Shown: positions 31,512 to 40,512 of the stretch, piece by piece
Position numbering within the stretch: position 1 is the first letter of the stretch
How the letters are laid out: each line of letters starts with the position of its first letter
Origin: an uncultured Nitrosomonas sp.
GTDB lineage: Bacteria > Pseudomonadota > Gammaproteobacteria > Burkholderiales > Nitrosomonadaceae
NCBI GenBank assembly: GCA_949281375.1
Contig: CASDLT010000040.1
Location: 1-64,000, forward strand
Direction: 5' to 3'
DNA: 64,000 bases
Notes under the pieces: generated by a model
Told to the model about the DNA's origin: nothing
Database searches by the model: none
Seen by the model: the letters and a program-made list of their open reading frames with translations, nothing else
Translations under genes and position numbers: made by a program

Positions 31512-32000
31512 ATGATTCATTACGTTACCGGAGACATTCTACTTTCTAAAGCCCATGCCATTGCCCACGGCGTGGCTCCAAATGATCCTTTTTCCAGTGG
31601 CTTGGCGTTGAGTTTGCGGGAGCAATGGCCGGCCATGTACAAGGATTTCCGGCATTTTTGCCAGACCACGCATCCCAAGACAGGAAGCGCCTGGGTGTGG
31701 GGAGGTGCTGAAGGCGCGCGCATCATTAATCTGTTCACGCAGGAGGCGGCGCCGGATCATGCATCCAAGCCTGGCAAAGCGACGGTCGAGCATGTGAATC
31801 ATGCGTTGCGGGAATTGCGCCGGTTGATGGATATCGAAAAATTTCAAAGTTTGGCACTGCCGCGTCTGGCCACGGGTGTGGGTGGATTGGACTGGGATGA
31901 GGTTAAACCACTCATCGACAAACATTTGGCGGATTTGAACGTACCCATCCATGTGTATGTCACGTACCAGAAGGGAGTGGTTGCCCACGAGCCCGCTTAA
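31512..32000 (+). CDS. Macro-domain protein
   Basis: This protein of about 162 aa fits a stand-alone macro domain, a fold that binds or hydrolyses ADP-ribose derivatives. It starts MIHYVTGDILLSKAHAIAHG, matching the macro-domain 'GDI......IAHGV' start (usual Asn replaced by His-Gly). LALPRLATGVGGLDWDEVKP is the loop 'P.iatG.GGl.w..v'. I chose the ATG at 31512; the frame extends 30 codons upstream without similarity. The gene ends 17 bases before the GCS2-type ligase gene and probably heads that operon. Enzymatic activity is not proven by sequence. Confidence 0.85.
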   Translation: MIHYVTGDILLSKAHAIAHGVAPNDPFSSGLALSLREQWPAMYKDFRHFCQTTHPKTGSAWVWGGAEGARIINLFTQEAAPDHASKPGKATVEHVNHALRELRRLMDIEKFQSLALPRLATGVGGLDWDEVKPLIDKHLADLNVPIHVYVTYQKGVVAHEPA

Positions 32001-32017
32001 CGATTCGAGTCATTAAT

Positions 32018-33442
32018 ATGGGCCAGGAAATCAATCAGACACAGTTCAATGATCAGGTTTTCGCTGAATATCAGCGTCGGTTAAAAGCTGAAACCGAATT
32101 ATTGGGTGATCAGCTTGCGGAAGGTCACTTTTCGCAAACTGGCGAGACTGGGGGTTATGAACTTGAATCCTGGCTGGTGGATCACAATTATTTTCCCTCG
32201 CCGATCAATCAGCGGTTACTGGATCGCCTGAACAATCCCCTGGTGGTGCATGAGCTTTCGCGCTTCAATGTCGAACTGAACGGCGCTCCCCAGCCGCTCA
32301 AAGGCAATGCGCTGACGGCTATGTCGCTGGAATTGAACCAGAATTGGCAAGCGTGTCAGGACGTCGCGCATGGCATGGATAGCGTATTGATGATGATCGG
32401 CATCTTGCCGACCGTACGGCAATCCGATCTGTGCCTGGCCAATATGTCTGACCTCAAGCGCTACCGGGCATTGAATGAGCAGGTGTTGAAGCGGCGCTGT
32501 GGCCGACCACTCCATATCCGTATCGACGGACGCGAACTTCTCGATATCAATCACCCGGATGTGATGCTCGAAGCAGCCACGACGTCATTTCAAGTCCATC
32601 TGCAGAGCGCGCATAGCAAGGCAGTGCGATATTTCAACGCAGCGATCATCACCGCCGGGCCATTGGTTGCCGCGTCGGGGAATTCACCGTTATTGTTTGG
32701 CGCTGACTTATGGGATGAAACTCGCATTCCTTTGTTCGAGCAGTCGGTTGAAGTCGGCGATCAGCCACAGTCGGAACATCATCGTGTTAGTTTTGGCTGT
32801 GGCTATGCCCGTGAATCGTTGTTCGAATGCTTCGTTGAGAACCTGGCTCATCATGACGTGCTGTTGCCCATCCTGATGGATTCTCCATCGCAACGGTATG
32901 ACCATCTCCGTTTGCATAACGGCACCATTTGGCGCTGGATTCGACCGCTGGTTGGATTCGACCCCGATGGCACGCCGCACTTGCGCATCGAACAGCGCGT
33001 ATTGCCTGCTGGGCCTACGATTGCCGATATGATGGCGAATGCCTCACTGTTCTTTGGTCTTGCGCGCTATCTGTCGGATTTGCCGGAAGCGCCGGAGTCG
33101 ATCTTCAGCTTCGATAAGGCCCGTGATAATTTTTACGCTGCTGCTCGCGACGGATTGCAATCGCAGCTTGTTTGGCTCGATGGCAGCACGGTCGATGCGC
33201 GCACGCTTTTACTGGAAGAAATGATACCGTTGGCGCGGCAAGGTTTGATTGCGCTGGGAATTGATAAGAGCGATATCGACCTGAATCTTGGCATTCTGCA
33301 ATGCCGGATCAAATGCGGCCAGACCGGTGCGGCATGGCAGCGCGCCTACCGCGACAAGCACCGCTGCGACGGTCTGCATCTGGTGGCTGCGTATCTTGAA
33401 CATCAGCGCAGCAATGCGCCGGTGCATGAATGGGAAGTGTAA
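32018..33442 (+). CDS. GCS2-family carboxylate-amine ligase (glutamate-cysteine ligase-like)
   Basis: This 474-aa protein has the glutamate-cysteine ligase type 2 fold: GGYELESWLVDHNYFPSP near 45-62, LSRFNVELNGAP, FQVHLQ near 190 and LRIEQRVLPAGPT near 325. Such enzymes use ATP to join a carboxylate to an amine, classically glutamate gamma-carboxyl to cysteine. The actual substrate is unclear. The downstream gene, an aspartoacylase-like hydrolase starting 2 bases later, suggests a make/break pair for an acyl- or gamma-glutamyl-amino compound. Length is somewhat above the YbdK type. Confidence 0.8.
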   Translation: MGQEINQTQFNDQVFAEYQRRLKAETELLGDQLAEGHFSQTGETGGYELESWLVDHNYFPSPINQRLLDRLNNPLVVHELSRFNVELNGAPQPLKGNALTAMSLELNQNWQACQDVAHGMDSVLMMIGILPTVRQSDLCLANMSDLKRYRALNEQVLKRRCGRPLHIRIDGRELLDINHPDVMLEAATTSFQVHLQSAHSKAVRYFNAAIITAGPLVAASGNSPLLFGADLWDETRIPLFEQSVEVGDQPQSEHHRVSFGCGYARESLFECFVENLAHHDVLLPILMDSPSQRYDHLRLHNGTIWRWIRPLVGFDPDGTPHLRIEQRVLPAGPTIADMMANASLFFGLARYLSDLPEAPESIFSFDKARDNFYAAARDGLQSQLVWLDGSTVDARTLLLEEMIPLARQGLIALGIDKSDIDLNLGILQCRIKCGQTGAAWQRAYRDKHRCDGLHLVAAYLEHQRSNAPVHEWEV

Positions 33443-33444
33443 GC

Positions 33445-34458
33445 ATGCTGACGGAACGGGATCACCTGCCGGAAAAATTTCTGCATGTCGAGGCCACAGA
33501 ATTACATGACATACTACCCGGCCCTACCTTGATCCACCTGCCGGGTAGGCGTGAAACGCCGCTGTTCGTCTCGATTCTGCTGCATGGCAATGAAGATACC
33601 GGTCTGAAGGCGATACAGGCCGTTCTGAAGAAATATCAGCAGCAACTGCTGCCACGTGCATTGTCATTGTTCGTTGGCAATATCGAAGCGGCCCGGGCGG
33701 GGGTGCGCCGTTTGCAAGATCAAGTGGATTTCAACCGCGTCTGGCCCAGCGATGAGCATACTCAGCTTACGGAAGAGCACCGCATGATGCAGGCTGTGAC
33801 GGACATCATGTCGAGACGCGGCGTGTTTGCCAGCATCGACATCCACAACAACACTGGCTTGAATCCGCACTACGCATGCATCAATCGTCTGGACGAACCG
33901 TTTTTGCATCTGGCGACGATGTTTTCGCGCATCGTCGTGTATTTCACTCATCCCAAGGGGGTTCAGTCGGGAGCCTTTGCGCAGCTTTGTCCGGCTGTTA
34001 CCCTGGAATGTGGCAAGCCCGGCGGTGTGGGGGGTATCGAGCATGCAGCGTCGTTTGTCGAGGGCGCGTTGCATTTATCGGATTTCCCCACCCAACCGGT
34101 AGCAAGCCAGGATCTGGAGCTGTTTCAGTCGGTGGCGGTCGTCAAGGTGCCGGATACGGTCAGCTTGAGCATCGGCGATCCGTCCACGGATCTTTGCCTA
34201 ATTGAGCAGATCGATTTCTATAATTTCCGGTTACTGGAGCCAGGAACCCAGTTAGGAACGATTACCGCCGGTTGTTCCAAGCCTTTGCACGTTCATGATG
34301 ACGCGGATTTGGATGTGAGCGGTCATTACTTCGAAAACCGCGACGGCCAGTTGCTGACCACGCGGCGGGTGATGCCCGCGATGCTGACGCGTGATATCCG
34401 CATCATACGTCAGGATTGTCTGTGCTACCTGATGGAACGTCTGGACAGACCCTTCTGA
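33445..34458 (+). CDS. Succinylglutamate desuccinylase/aspartoacylase-like zinc hydrolase
   Basis: This protein of about 337 aa belongs to the M14-like AstE/AspA family. The zinc site HGNED (FVSILLHGNEDTGLKAIQ), the arginine patch FVGNIEAARAGVRRLQDQVD followed by FNRVWP, the second zinc histidine in SIDIHNNTGLNPHY and the C-terminal VTLECGKPGG are all visible. The ATG at 33445 has GGGAAG upstream; an alternative lies 15 bases earlier inside the previous gene. The family cleaves amide bonds of N-acyl amino acids. It is the last gene of the macro/ligase/hydrolase set. Confidence 0.82.
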   Translation: MLTERDHLPEKFLHVEATELHDILPGPTLIHLPGRRETPLFVSILLHGNEDTGLKAIQAVLKKYQQQLLPRALSLFVGNIEAARAGVRRLQDQVDFNRVWPSDEHTQLTEEHRMMQAVTDIMSRRGVFASIDIHNNTGLNPHYACINRLDEPFLHLATMFSRIVVYFTHPKGVQSGAFAQLCPAVTLECGKPGGVGGIEHAASFVEGALHLSDFPTQPVASQDLELFQSVAVVKVPDTVSLSIGDPSTDLCLIEQIDFYNFRLLEPGTQLGTITAGCSKPLHVHDDADLDVSGHYFENRDGQLLTTRRVMPAMLTRDIRIIRQDCLCYLMERLDRPF

Positions 34459-34619
34459 TTGATCCTTGTATTTTCTCGGAGCGCGAAGCTCGACCTCACT
34501 CCTCTGAAATGCAGAGAGAGTTATTTGATCATGATTAAATAATCTATCTTTTGGTAGAAGGTATAATGAGTTACAGAGGGGTGACAAAATTATATCGTTC
34601 TGATAACGAGGAAATAAAA

Positions 34620-35951
34620 ATGACAATCAATGCAAAAGCAACAACTTATACTTATGGTACCAACGGTAATGACATCATCAATGCGCAATATCTATTTGGT
34701 GATCTAATTGATGGATTGGCAGGTGATGACATCATTACCGGGCTTGATGGCAACGATACCCTAGTCGGTGGGACTGGAAGGGATGCATTGAATGGTTTGG
34801 GCGGAAATGACCTGCTGGACGGTGGGTCAGGCAATGACCGGCTTTATGGTGGTACCGGGGATGATCTACTGCGTCCGGATAATGGATTTATCGGCGCCGA
34901 TCTTATGGACGGTGGCGATGGCCTTGATACTGTCGATTATGGTGTATCCGGTGCGACTCGCAGTGTGAAAGTGGATTTACGCGTTGTGACGACACAGGAT
35001 ACTCGCGGGGCTGGCAAAGATACGATCATCAATGTCGAAAACGTTATTGGTACCAAGTTTAATGACACGCTTATCGGCTCAAGTATCGCCAATGTTCTTT
35101 CGGGTGGTGAAGGTAGCGATAATCTGGATGGCGGCGATGGCCACGATAGTCTCGAAGGAGGGAGCGGTAATGATACCCTGAACGGTGGTATCGGAAATGA
35201 CAGGCTAGCGCCTGACAATGGAGGGATTGGAAATGATGTTGTGAATGGCGGGGATGGTATTGATACGGTCGATTATCGTAGTTTGGGAGGAAGCCAAGGG
35301 GTTCAGCTCGATTTGCGATTAATTGGCGCACAAGATACTAAGGGTGCGGGAATCGATACCATTCTAAATATCGAGCAAATTTATGGTTCCAATTTCAACG
35401 ATATCATTATCGGGACGGAAGGCGATAATTGGATGCATGCCAGCAAGGGCAGTGATAGCTTGTTTGGAGCGGGTGGCAACGATTTATTGTTCAGTGATCC
35501 TGTTGATACCGCGGGTGATAGTCTGGATGGCGGTAGTGGTAACGATAAGCTTCAAGGCGGTTTTGGAAACGATACACTGACAGGTGGAATAGGTGATGAC
35601 CGCCTGGCTGGATCGTGGGGCAGTGATCAATTGTCTGGGGGAGCCGGAGCGGATTTGTTCGCTTTCTCTGGAGAGTTTGATTCTTCTGTCCTGGCTCCCG
35701 ATCAAATTCTCGATTTCGACGGTGCAGAAGATCTCATCAGTCTGCAATCGTGGAATATAACGGCTACTCGTGCTTTTCTCGGTAACAGCGCTTTTACGGG
35801 TACTGGAATTACGGAAATTCGTGTAACCAGTGACGGAGTCACCCAATTCGTCGAGGTGGACTACGACGGCAACGGTAGCGGCGATGTCGATATGGCCATC
35901 AAGGTTGTGGGTACAACTTTGGGCTTGGACGATTTCATTTTTGCAAATTAA
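34620..35951 (+). CDS. RTX (hemolysin-type calcium-binding repeat) exported protein
   Basis: This 443-aa acidic protein consists almost wholly of Gly-Asp-rich nonapeptide repeats of the pattern GGxGxDxL. Examples are LVGGTGRDALNGLGGNDLL and LDGGSGNDRLYGGTGDDLL, with further blocks near 170-215 and 265-350. These repeats fold as a beta-roll on binding calcium outside the cell. There is no Sec signal and no separate catalytic domain. The C-terminal 70 residues are repeat-poor and hydrophobic, as in type I secretion signals. The start at 34620 follows GAGGA; an upstream TTG is in frame. No ABC or membrane-fusion gene is adjacent. Confidence 0.9.
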   Translation: MTINAKATTYTYGTNGNDIINAQYLFGDLIDGLAGDDIITGLDGNDTLVGGTGRDALNGLGGNDLLDGGSGNDRLYGGTGDDLLRPDNGFIGADLMDGGDGLDTVDYGVSGATRSVKVDLRVVTTQDTRGAGKDTIINVENVIGTKFNDTLIGSSIANVLSGGEGSDNLDGGDGHDSLEGGSGNDTLNGGIGNDRLAPDNGGIGNDVVNGGDGIDTVDYRSLGGSQGVQLDLRLIGAQDTKGAGIDTILNIEQIYGSNFNDIIIGTEGDNWMHASKGSDSLFGAGGNDLLFSDPVDTAGDSLDGGSGNDKLQGGFGNDTLTGGIGDDRLAGSWGSDQLSGGAGADLFAFSGEFDSSVLAPDQILDFDGAEDLISLQSWNITATRAFLGNSAFTGTGITEIRVTSDGVTQFVEVDYDGNGSGDVDMAIKVVGTTLGLDDFIFAN

Positions 35952-35968
35952 TCCAGGAAATTTCATGT

Positions 35969-35995
35969 AAGAGACGGTATAACCGTCTCTTTTTT
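35969..35995 (+). terminator. Rho-independent terminator of the RTX gene
   Basis: AAGAGACGGT and ACCGTCTCTT form a perfect 10-base stem with a 3-base loop, and the T-run continues to 35995. It starts 17 bases after the RTX stop codon and lies before the convergent rhodanese gene. Confidence 0.93.
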
Positions 35996-36021
35996 GAACT
36001 CTTCTACAATCACGCTGATAT

Positions 36022-36474
36022 TTAACTCTGCTCCCACGGCAGACCTGCCGCTTTCCAGCCGGAGGCATTGCCGCGTTGGCCATTATCGTCCCGATCTCCT
36101 TCGAAACCTTCGAGAATGTTGTAGCAGTCGGTAAATCCGTTTTGTGTCGCCATGATTGCAGCCTGATTCGAGCGAGAGCCGCTGCGGCAGATAAACAGAA
36201 CAGGCAGAGTGTTATCGACTTGTCCGGTCAGTTGCTTGAGAAAGCCGGGATTGGGTTGCATGCCGGGGTAGGAACGCAGTTCGATTTCGGTTGCGCCAGG
36301 TATGCGACCCACCCAATCGAGTTCAGCGCGCGAGCGCACATCCACTAATTGTGCCTGTAACTTTTCCTGCATCAGGTGATAGGCTTCGATCGGTAGCAAT
36401 GCGCCTTTATATGGCAGCTCCAGTTCTTCGGCGCGCTGACGTGCTCTTTCCAATATTGCTGTCGTTGTGTCCAT
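36022..36474 (-). CDS. Rhodanese-like sulfurtransferase
   Basis: This 150-aa single rhodanese domain has the motifs QLVDVRSRAELDWVGRIPGA (CDC25-like cradle) and the active loop CRSGSRS with nucleophile C96. Such proteins carry sulfane sulfur as a cysteine persulfide. It has no signal peptide, so it is cytoplasmic. It is divergent from the pseudouridine synthase gene, with a promoter gap of about 106 bases between them. Confidence 0.92.
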   Translation of the reverse strand: MDTTTAILERARQRAEELELPYKGALLPIEAYHLMQEKLQAQLVDVRSRAELDWVGRIPGATEIELRSYPGMQPNPGFLKQLTGQVDNTLPVLFICRSGSRSNQAAIMATQNGFTDCYNILEGFEGDRDDNGQRGNASGWKAAGLPWEQS

Positions 36475-36580
36475 AAGATCATCCGGGTGAGGTTATTAAT
36501 AATCGTGCTGTCGATTGTGCCCTATAATAGGACATTTGCGGCCGTGTGCTGACGTTTTTTGTTTCTATTTTTAGTTTTTC

Positions 36581-37312
36581 ATGGAAAAAATCCGCTTATC
36601 CAAATTGATGTCCGAACAGGGCTTGTGCTCGCGCCGCGAAGCTGATCGTTTCATCGAACTCGGCTGGGTATATGTCGACGGCGTGCAAATTTCCGAGCTG
36701 GGCACGAAAATTCTTCCAACCCAAAAAATCACCTTGAACAAAGCTGCCCAAGCACAGCAGACCGGTCTGGTGACGATATTGCTCAACAAACCGGTCGGTT
36801 ACGTATCCGGACAGCCGGAACCGGGCTATCAACCTGCTGTGGTGCTGATCAAACCTGAAAATCAGTTTATTGGGATGCAAGCGGGCAAGCGCTTTCAACC
36901 CGCACATCTGAAAAACCTGGCGCCCGCCGGGCGGCTGGATATCGATTCGCAAGGCTTGCTGGTGATGACGCAGGATGGACGCATTGCCAAGCAATTGATC
37001 GGCGAGGATTCCCGTGTCGAGAAGGAATACCTGGTGCGTGTTGAAGGTGGTTTAGCGCCTGCCAAACTGGCGCTGCTGAATCACGGCCTGAGTCTCGACG
37101 GCCAGGCATTGAAACCGGCGCAGGTGAGCTGGCAAAACCGCGATCAACTGCGTTTTATTCTGCACGAAGGCAAAAAACGCCAGATCCGCCGTATGTGCGA
37201 GCTGGTCAATCTGAAAGTGACCGGCTTGAAACGCGTGCGTATCGGTCAAGTAAAACTGGGCAACCTGCCCGAAGGGCGATGGCGCTACCTGGAAGAGAGC
37301 GAGCGGTTTTGA
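36581..37312 (+). CDS. rluF: RsuA/RluB/E/F-family rRNA pseudouridine synthase (RluF-like)
   Basis: This 243-aa enzyme isomerises uridine in rRNA. An S4 RNA-binding domain ([20 protein letters not shown], 5-24) precedes the catalytic domain with [17 protein letters not shown], whose Asp is catalytic, and the tail [20 protein letters not shown]. Similarity in length and the split [17 protein letters not shown] segment favour RluF (23S U2604), but RsuA or RluE specificity cannot be excluded. It starts the plus-strand series with the DUF2835 gene and ettA. Confidence 0.88.
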   Translation: MEKIRLSKLMSEQGLCSRREADRFIELGWVYVDGVQISELGTKILPTQKITLNKAAQAQQTGLVTILLNKPVGYVSGQPEPGYQPAVVLIKPENQFIGMQAGKRFQPAHLKNLAPAGRLDIDSQGLLVMTQDGRIAKQLIGEDSRVEKEYLVRVEGGLAPAKLALLNHGLSLDGQALKPAQVSWQNRDQLRFILHEGKKRQIRRMCELVNLKVTGLKRVRIGQVKLGNLPEGRWRYLEESERF

Positions 37313-37339
37313 TGGCACTTTCTTGATTTAAATTTTCCG

Positions 37340-37582
37340 ATGCATCAATACGTTCAAGTTAGACTGAACATCCCGACACAGCAATTGCTGCTTTACTATG
37401 AAGGCGCGGTCGATACCGTGGCGGCAAAAACCATCGATGGTCGCATCGTGCATTTTCCGGCGAATGTGCTGCGTTCGGTGGTGCAAAATCACGGCGTGTA
37501 CGGTACGTTTGAGCTGGTGTTCGACGAGCGCTGCAAGTTCGTGTCGATCCGCCGCGTCGGCAGCGATGCGCAACCTAGCTGA
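37340..37582 (+). CDS. DUF2835 family small protein
   Basis: This 80-aa protein (MHQYVQVRLNIPTQQLLLYY opening, then GAVDTVAAKTIDGRIVHFPA and LRSVVQNHGVYGTFELVFDE) fits DUF2835, a short all-beta-like family of unknown function common in proteobacteria. No catalytic residues are recognisable. It lies 27 bases after the pseudouridine synthase gene and 89 bases before ettA. Confidence 0.8.
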   Translation: MHQYVQVRLNIPTQQLLLYYEGAVDTVAAKTIDGRIVHFPANVLRSVVQNHGVYGTFELVFDERCKFVSIRRVGSDAQPS

Positions 37583-37671
37583 TCGCAGCTTTCATTGCAC
37601 GGTCACGTGCGCTAAACTTCCTCTTTACTCCGTTTTAACCCATTCTTTTTAAATCAACAAAGATCATACTC

Positions 37672-39336
37672 ATGGCCCAATATGTAATGTCGATGCTCCG
37701 CGTGAGCAAAATCGTTCCACCCAAGCGTCAGATTATCAAGGATATATCGCTCAGCTTTTTCCCCGGCGCAAAAATCGGCCTACTTGGTTTGAATGGCTCC
37801 GGCAAATCGACCGTGCTTCGCATCATGGCGGGTGCGGACAACGAATTTGACGGCGAAGTACAGCGCCTGCCAAATATCCGCATCGGCTATTTGCCGCAGG
37901 AGCCGCAACTGAACCCCGAGCATACTGTGCGCCAGGAAGTCGAGGAAGGCATGGGCGAAGTGATGCAGGCGCAGAAGAAGCTGGAGGAAGTCTATGCGGC
38001 ATACGCCGAGGAAGGCGCCGATTTCGATGCGCTGGCGGAAGAACAGGCGCGCCTGGAAGCGATCATTGCCACTGCGGGCAGCGATACCGAACACCAGATG
38101 GAAATCGCCGCCGATGCGTTGCGCCTGCCCTCGTGGGATGCCCTGGTCAAAAACCTGTCCGGCGGGGAAAAGCGCCGCGTCGCGTTGTGCAAGTTATTGC
38201 TGGAAAAACCGGACATGCTGCTGCTCGACGAGCCGACCAACCATCTCGATGCCGAATCGGTTGAATGGCTCGAGCAATTTCTGGTGCGTTTTCCCGGCAC
38301 CGTGGTCGCGGTGACGCATGATCGCTACTTTCTTGACAACGCCGCCGAATGGATACTCGAACTGGATCGCGGCCACGGCATCCCGTGGAAAGGCAATTAT
38401 TCGAGCTGGCTGGAGCAGAAAGAGGCGCGACTGGAGCAGGAAAACAAGCAGATCGATGCGCACATGAAAGCGATGAAGCAGGAGCTGGAATGGGTGCGGC
38501 AAAACCCGAAAGGCCGTCAGGCCAAATCCAAAGCGCGTCTTGCCCGCTTCGAGGAACTGAATTCGCAGGAATATCAGAAACGCAATGAAACCCAGGAAAT
38601 TTTCATTCCGGTGGGCGAGCGTCTGGGCAACGAAGTGATCGAATTTGACGGTGTATGTAAATCCTTCGGGGATCGTCTGCTGATCGACAATCTGAGCTTC
38701 AAAATCCCGCCGGGCGCGATCGTCGGTATCATCGGCCCGAATGGTGCCGGTAAATCGACGCTGTTCAAGCTGATCACCGGCAAGGAATCACCCGATTCGG
38801 GCGAAGTCAAGATCGGCCCGACAGTCAAGATCGCGCATGTCGACCAGGCCCGGGATACGCTCGAAAACGATAAAACAGTGTTCGACGCCATTTCCGGCGG
38901 CAATGACAACCTGATCGTCGGCAAATACACCACACCGGCGCGGGCTTATCTGGGGCGATTCAACTTCAAGGGCGGCGATCAGCAAAAAATCATCGGCCAA
39001 CTATCCGGCGGTGAGCGCGGACGCTTACATCTCGCACAAACACTGATTTCCGGTGGCAACGTGCTGCTGCTGGACGAACCTTCCAACGACCTCGACGTCG
39101 AAACGCTGCGAGCACTGGAAGACGCGCTGCTCGAGTTTGCCGGTTGCGTACTGGTCATCTCGCACGACCGCTGGTTCCTCGACCGTATCGCCACCCACAT
39201 CCTCGCCGCGGAAGGCGAGTCGCAATGGACCTTCTTCAACGGGAACTACCAGGAATACGAAGCCGACAAGAAAAAACGCCTGGGTGAAGAAGGCGCGAAA
39301 CCCAAACGGATTCGGTATAAGCCGATTAGCAGGTAA
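37672..39336 (+). CDS. ettA: Energy-dependent translational throttle protein EttA (ABC-F)
   Basis: This 554-aa soluble ABC-F ATPase binds the ribosomal E site and gates entry into elongation according to ATP/ADP. Two ABC cassettes are seen: GLNGSGKST and GPNGAGKST Walker A motifs, LSGGEKRRVALCKLLL and LSGGERGRLHLAQTL signatures, and LLDEPTNHLD and LLDEPSNDLD Walker B. The inter-domain P-site tRNA interaction arm lies around 245-305. The C-terminal KPKRIRYKPISR is characteristic of EttA. It has its own gap upstream, and the AT-rich AAA/DUF4276 pair follows 63 bases downstream. Confidence 0.97.
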   Translation: MAQYVMSMLRVSKIVPPKRQIIKDISLSFFPGAKIGLLGLNGSGKSTVLRIMAGADNEFDGEVQRLPNIRIGYLPQEPQLNPEHTVRQEVEEGMGEVMQAQKKLEEVYAAYAEEGADFDALAEEQARLEAIIATAGSDTEHQMEIAADALRLPSWDALVKNLSGGEKRRVALCKLLLEKPDMLLLDEPTNHLDAESVEWLEQFLVRFPGTVVAVTHDRYFLDNAAEWILELDRGHGIPWKGNYSSWLEQKEARLEQENKQIDAHMKAMKQELEWVRQNPKGRQAKSKARLARFEELNSQEYQKRNETQEIFIPVGERLGNEVIEFDGVCKSFGDRLLIDNLSFKIPPGAIVGIIGPNGAGKSTLFKLITGKESPDSGEVKIGPTVKIAHVDQARDTLENDKTVFDAISGGNDNLIVGKYTTPARAYLGRFNFKGGDQQKIIGQLSGGERGRLHLAQTLISGGNVLLLDEPSNDLDVETLRALEDALLEFAGCVLVISHDRWFLDRIATHILAAEGESQWTFFNGNYQEYEADKKKRLGEEGAKPKRIRYKPISR

Positions 39337-39399
39337 AAACTTGGATGCCAAAGTCATGTGTGTATTGATTCAATATTTAATTTTCGGACTCTTTAAATA

Positions 39400-40512
39400 A
39401 TGAGCACGAAAAATAGCATTCATAAATTGACAATTAGAGGATTTAAGTCAATTCAACATCTTGATGAGTTTTATTTAGATCAACTTAATATACTGATCGG
39501 TGCTAATGGGGCTGGAAAAAGTAATTTTGTTTCGTATTTTCGCATGTTGAGTGAAATGGTAGAGTCGCGCCTTCAGAATTGGACCCGAAATCAAGGTTCC
39601 GCTGACCGCATTGTTAGCTTTGGAATAAAGGAAACAGATAAATTTGAATCTCTTGTGGAGTTTGGCCTTAATGGATATAAATTTATTCTTGAACCAACAG
39701 TTGACGGAGGTTTTTCGTTTTATGAAGAAAAACTTTTCTATTGGGGCCCTGGTTATCCAGAAAATAAACCTTGGGTTAAAACCTTGGGTTCGGGGCATGC
39801 TGAAGCCAAATTAAGGAAAATAATAAATTCAGTAAAAGTTGCTGAGTATTGCTACAGCTCAATCACAAATTGGAAAGTATTCCATTTTCACGATACCAGC
39901 GATACGGCTGGTGTAAAAAGGCTAGGTTCTCTCCATGATAATGACTATCTTCGACCAGATGCTTCAAATTTGGCTGCATTTTTATATCGATTATCCGGCG
40001 AATATGAGGATGTTTATAAACAAATTCGGAAAACGATAAGCTTAGCAATACCATTCTTTGATGATTTTGTTTTAAAGCCACTGAAACTGCCATCTGAAGA
40101 AGAGCAAATTCGACTGCTTTGGAGGCAAAAAGATAGTGATTATTCCTTGTGGCCTAGCCAACTCTCAGATGGATCAATTCGCTTCATTTGCTTAGTCACT
40201 GCTTTGCTGCAGCCCAATCCTCCATCAACCATCATTATCGATGAGCCAGAACTTGGCTTGCATCCCTATGCGATTACCTTGCTTGGTTCGTTGTTACGTT
40301 CAGCGTCTAATCGCATGCAAGTAATTATTTCCACACAATCGGTTCCATTAGTAAATGAATTTTCGATTGCCGATTTGATAATTGTAGAACGTGAACAAGG
40401 TGGAACCGTTTTTAAACGATTTGATGAGAAAGATTTTAAAACTTGGTTGGAAGACTATTCAGTCGGTGAGCTATGGGAAAAGAACATTCTGGGCGGACGG
40501 CCAAGCAAATGA
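39400..40512 (+). CDS. AAA/ABC-type ATPase (AAA_21), candidate defence protein
   Basis: This 370-aa ATPase is of the OLD/RecF-like group. Near the N-terminus are 'LTIRGFKSIQHL' and Walker A GANGAGKS (34-41). An ABC-type signature SQLSDGSIRF lies near 255-264. Walker B is IIIDEPELGLHP near 285-296 and the H/Q loop IISTQS near 308-313. No coiled-coil hook of SMC size is present. Its stop overlaps the start of a DUF4276 gene (ATGA), so the two are translationally coupled. The DNA is clearly AT-richer than ettA before it. Such ATPase plus Toprim-like pairs occur in antiphage systems; the role is inferred. Confidence 0.88.
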   Translation: MSTKNSIHKLTIRGFKSIQHLDEFYLDQLNILIGANGAGKSNFVSYFRMLSEMVESRLQNWTRNQGSADRIVSFGIKETDKFESLVEFGLNGYKFILEPTVDGGFSFYEEKLFYWGPGYPENKPWVKTLGSGHAEAKLRKIINSVKVAEYCYSSITNWKVFHFHDTSDTAGVKRLGSLHDNDYLRPDASNLAAFLYRLSGEYEDVYKQIRKTISLAIPFFDDFVLKPLKLPSEEEQIRLLWRQKDSDYSLWPSQLSDGSIRFICLVTALLQPNPPSTIIIDEPELGLHPYAITLLGSLLRSASNRMQVIISTQSVPLVNEFSIADLIIVEREQGGTVFKRFDEKDFKTWLEDYSVGELWEKNILGGRPSK

